From positions 1-64,000 of the forward strand of contig RCAB01000020.1 in the NCBI GenBank assembly GCA_003640385.1: a stretch of 64,000 nt of DNA, written 5' to 3'. Shown here one piece after another: positions 61,101 through 64,000 of the stretch (its first letter is position 1; each line of letters begins with the position of its first letter). Both the position numbers and the translations under genes were made by a program. The notes under the pieces were generated by a model. That model made no database searches and was not told where the DNA came from. It saw only the letters and a program-made list of their open reading frames with translations. Source of the DNA: Setaria digitata. Taxonomy: Eukaryota; Nematoda; Chromadorea; Rhabditida; Setariidae.

Positions 61101-62098
61101 GACATGAACAGTTGTTGTCCAAACTTTGCTCACATTAAGTAAACTTATCAATTTTAAGGTAATCATAAATTGGGCCTATCGTTCCTCCTTGAGCTGACGG
61201 ATTTTCAGAAATGTTTTTAATATTATATGCATTTATCGCTGTCATTGTTAATGTTGTGTTGTGGTATGATATTGCGTCCATTACAAATCCAGAAAATCTT
61301 ATTTCCACTCGTAGATGTCTTTTTTTTTTGATTTCTCTTGAAAACTTTTATTGATAGTTGAATCATCGTCAACACGCACTGCCATTCCGCCCTTCTTCTA
61401 CACCTCTCCGATACTATTTGAAGTTTTTTCAGTTGATAGAGAAGGCTCGGATTCTTCCACTTTCTACTATGGCGGAAACTGTAAACTGAAGTTCTTAAAC
61501 TAATTTGCCTTTAATATAACACATATAAACCTTTGGTTTATACTTCGTCCCCTCAGGACTATGAAGAGACGGAGTTTTGGGTGTGTTAGTATAAATAAAG
61601 CCTCCACTTTCATAGATCTGATACACACTAATGTGGGACGTCTGACGACTGCTCCCGTCCTAATGCTTATTCAGGAATGAATGAAATATTTCTCTTTCGG
61701 GTCACAACTCATTCCAACCCAGGAAATCCATGACCTGCTCTGGAACATAACCACCGCACACCCGGCGATGCAACCTCCCCATCACTCACTCAAGCAACGT
61801 GGGATTTTACAAATTGCATTCACGATACAGTCGCCCATTTGTCGTTTTTCACAGTTTAAGTTCTCTGACTGAATTTTGTATTTTGATCTGGCGTGTCATT
61901 GCAAGGGTTTGTCACTGTAACCGGTTTAGCTTCGGGGTTAAAGTTAAAGTTGAACTTCAGTGAACTTACCAACGTTCTATGTGCCAACATTTTTGGACAA
62001 CGCTGTTAGGGTTTCAATTAGAAAGCCAAAAAATGTGAAGTTTTATAGTTGTTATACGTTGAGGATAAGAACGGAATAGCACGAAAGAAGGAGGAGAA
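58160..62098. other. Intergenic, no gene recognised
   Basis: Only short frames without motifs or splice pairs. It ends in the 5' flank of the CLIC gene. Confidence 0.5.
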
Positions 62099-63932
62099 AT
62101 GGCAGATGATTATCAGATGCAGCAAATAAATGGCGATCAAACTGGCACTGGGCAGAAACCACTTCTCGAACTTTATGTTAAAGTGAGTTAGACTAATCTT
62201 ATGTTAGGAAACATTAGAATCATAAAAGTTCAACTGTTATATAGTTATCTACTAAAGTAATTAGTAGAATTAATAGTAATTAGACTTTAGTTTGATAGCA
62301 GTTCTCTGTTACGATAATTAGAGCTCAGTTTTATCCAGTTTCTTCTTGCTGTGTTGTATTGTTCAGGAATTTTGTTTCATAAGTTATATTAGGCAATTTT
62401 TTTTTTCTAAAAATCAAGTTTTCATTTAGAAGCAGTGAAAATCAAAAATAACTTAGCTTAGCAAAAGGTTCTCTCTCATTCCCCAGTTACATACCTTAAC
62501 TTTAATACCCAGTTTTATATTAGTCGGGACTGTTCGAAGTGCTCTAAAAAAATACTTTTTATTTATTAATCATTATAGAAAATAGTTTAATAAAAACTGA
62601 TAGCAAAAATATAGCAGTATGTGGAGTGAATGGGATTTTCAGGCTTCAGGAATCGAGAATCGGCGCATTGGTGCGTGTTTGTTTTGTCAGGAATTTTGGA
62701 TGGAACTTTACGCTCTTTACGAGATTGGTGTTGTTCGAGTTGAAGTAAAGACAGTCAATATTAATTCGGAAGCATTTAAAAAAAGTTTTCTTGGAGCACA
62801 GCCACCAATTATGGTGGAAAACAAGTTCGTGATTCATCTCTTTATCATGTGTACTGCATTATAGAGCAGTGGCTTTGTAAGTTTCTGCTGATTTCTAGGT
62901 ACTATCGTTCTGTTATTCATCTGATGTGGACTAACAAATCTCTTTTTTTTATTTGCTGCGTTTCAGAAATGCAACCTATACCGACAATCGTGAAATTGAA
63001 GGACGCATCTTTCACTTAGCTAAGGAGTTCAATGTCCCACTGTTTGAAAAAGATCCTGTGGTGGAAAAACGAATTGAAAGTCTGTACAGGGTAAGCAGTT
63101 AATAGAGTTTTCAGGAACTATTCCCCTCCTTTAGGGAAGTTGGAGATTTCACATAACATGATAGTTTGTAATAATATTAAGTGGAAATAATTTTGAATTT
63201 CCAGGATCCTGAAGTATTTCGTCACTTTTTTTTCTCTCAAAAATTTGTCCTAGTATTATGCTGGTTCAATTTAACTGAGATATATTTAATTTAGCTGAAA
63301 TATATGTCACGATTTAAGAAATTTAGGTCGGTTTTTAAGAAATTTAGGTCGGCTGAGCAAAATTTCTTTTTCAGGAAAAATTGTATTGATATTTCATCTT
63401 CTTATAAAGATATTGAAAATCTTACACTTTGCATTACGTTGCAGAACTTCAAAATCTTTTTGCGATCCAAAAGTGAACATGATAGGGAACAGAAAGGATC
63501 ATCACCTACACCAGTGGATTCACTTCCTCCACAACAGAAAGCATCATATAATAAACTTGTGGAACAGTTGGCAAACATTGACCAGGTGTGCATATTTACT
63601 GTTTTTGAAGTTACCACATTAATTATAAAACTAAAGAACTTTATCATTTTATTTTTTAAATCAGTTGCAAAAGTGATGTTGGAAGAGATAATTTCAATTT
63701 TCAGCTTCTAAGTGAGCGTAACTCACGATATCTTTTGGGACAAAGTATGACGGAATATGACTGCGAATTAATGCCACGTCTTCACCATATTCGAATCGTT
63801 GGGCAGCGTTTGCTTGGGTTTGACATTCCACTAAATTTAACTTACCTATGGAACTATGTTTTGAACGCTTATCGCACCGCTGCTTTCATTGAAAGTTGTC
63901 CAGCAGACCAAGATATTCTTCATCACTATAAG
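62099..63932 (+). CDS. exc-4: Chloride intracellular channel (CLIC) protein, EXC-4-like, 3' end beyond window
   Basis: Five exons inside the window: 62099-62182, 62643-62824, 62967-63090, 63445-63585 and 63705-63932. The last ends at a GTATGG donor and the C-terminal exon lies past the edge. The 253 residues seen follow EXC-4 closely: CLFCQEFWMELYALYEIG, FLGAQPPIMVE, YTDNREIEGRIFHLAKEFNV, LLSERNSRYLLGQSMTEYD, LMPRLHHIRIVGQRLLGFDI and AYRTAAFIESCPADQD. CLIC proteins have a glutathione-transferase fold and switch between soluble and membrane forms. EXC-4 keeps the lumen of the nematode excretory canal open. The N-terminal redox site here reads CLFC. It could instead be the EXL-1 paralogue; the missing C-terminus would help decide. 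Confidence 0.92.
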
Positions 63933-64000
63933 GTATGGTGTTCATATCACTTTTTTGGTAAATAGTATATTTGATTATTTTGTTAGACCCGATGTTTTTA

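Overview
This window is eukaryotic DNA from a nematode. Genes are split into short exons with TTTCAG- or TTTTAG-type acceptors. DNA is AT-rich, and the encoded proteins match animal families with nematode-style gene structure. I infer a clade III (spirurid or filarial-like) worm; the species is not established by the sequence. I rebuilt eleven genes by hand from homology, splice sites and reading phase. In all eleven the exon phases close, although a few splice sites remain uncertain and are flagged. One of the eleven runs off the right edge.

Layout. 1-5.1 kb: no gene seen. 5.1-9.0 kb (-): Scratch/CES-1-type five-zinc-finger repressor. 9.7-11.1 kb (-): broken open frames with a membrane segment and a 20-bp minisatellite, possibly a decayed envelope-like element. 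15.5-16.1 kb (+): small secreted, probably GPI-anchored Ly6/three-finger protein. 19.0-22.3 kb (+): type I DnaJ (DNAJA/DNJ-19 type). 23.6-31.8 kb (-): GCFC1/PAXBP1-like splicing protein followed 132 bp later by syntaxin-17, which looks like an operon. 33.9-37.3 kb (+): divergent alpha-tubulin. 41.3-42.3 kb (+): PTTG1IP-like PSI-domain membrane protein. 43.8-56.4 kb (-): three genes in a row, TRAPPC8, V-ATPase subunit G and UBL5. 57.8-58.2 kb: tandem repeats around one N. 62.1 kb to the edge (+): CLIC/EXC-4 protein, C-terminus cut off.

Shared themes. Several genes serve membrane traffic and organelle function: TRAPPC8 (TRAPPIII, autophagy), syntaxin-17 (autophagosome fusion), the V-ATPase G subunit and CLIC/EXC-4 (tubule lumen). 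Two serve splicing (GCFC1-like and UBL5/Hub1). The most notable points are the GCFC1/syntaxin-17 pair, two GC-AG introns supported by protein homology, an alpha-tubulin without the acetylatable Lys40 and with an in-frame upstream ATG, a CxxC motif in the CLIC protein, and about 0.5 kb of nearly pure (AT)n inside a GCFC1-like intron. I found no clearly new multi-gene system.
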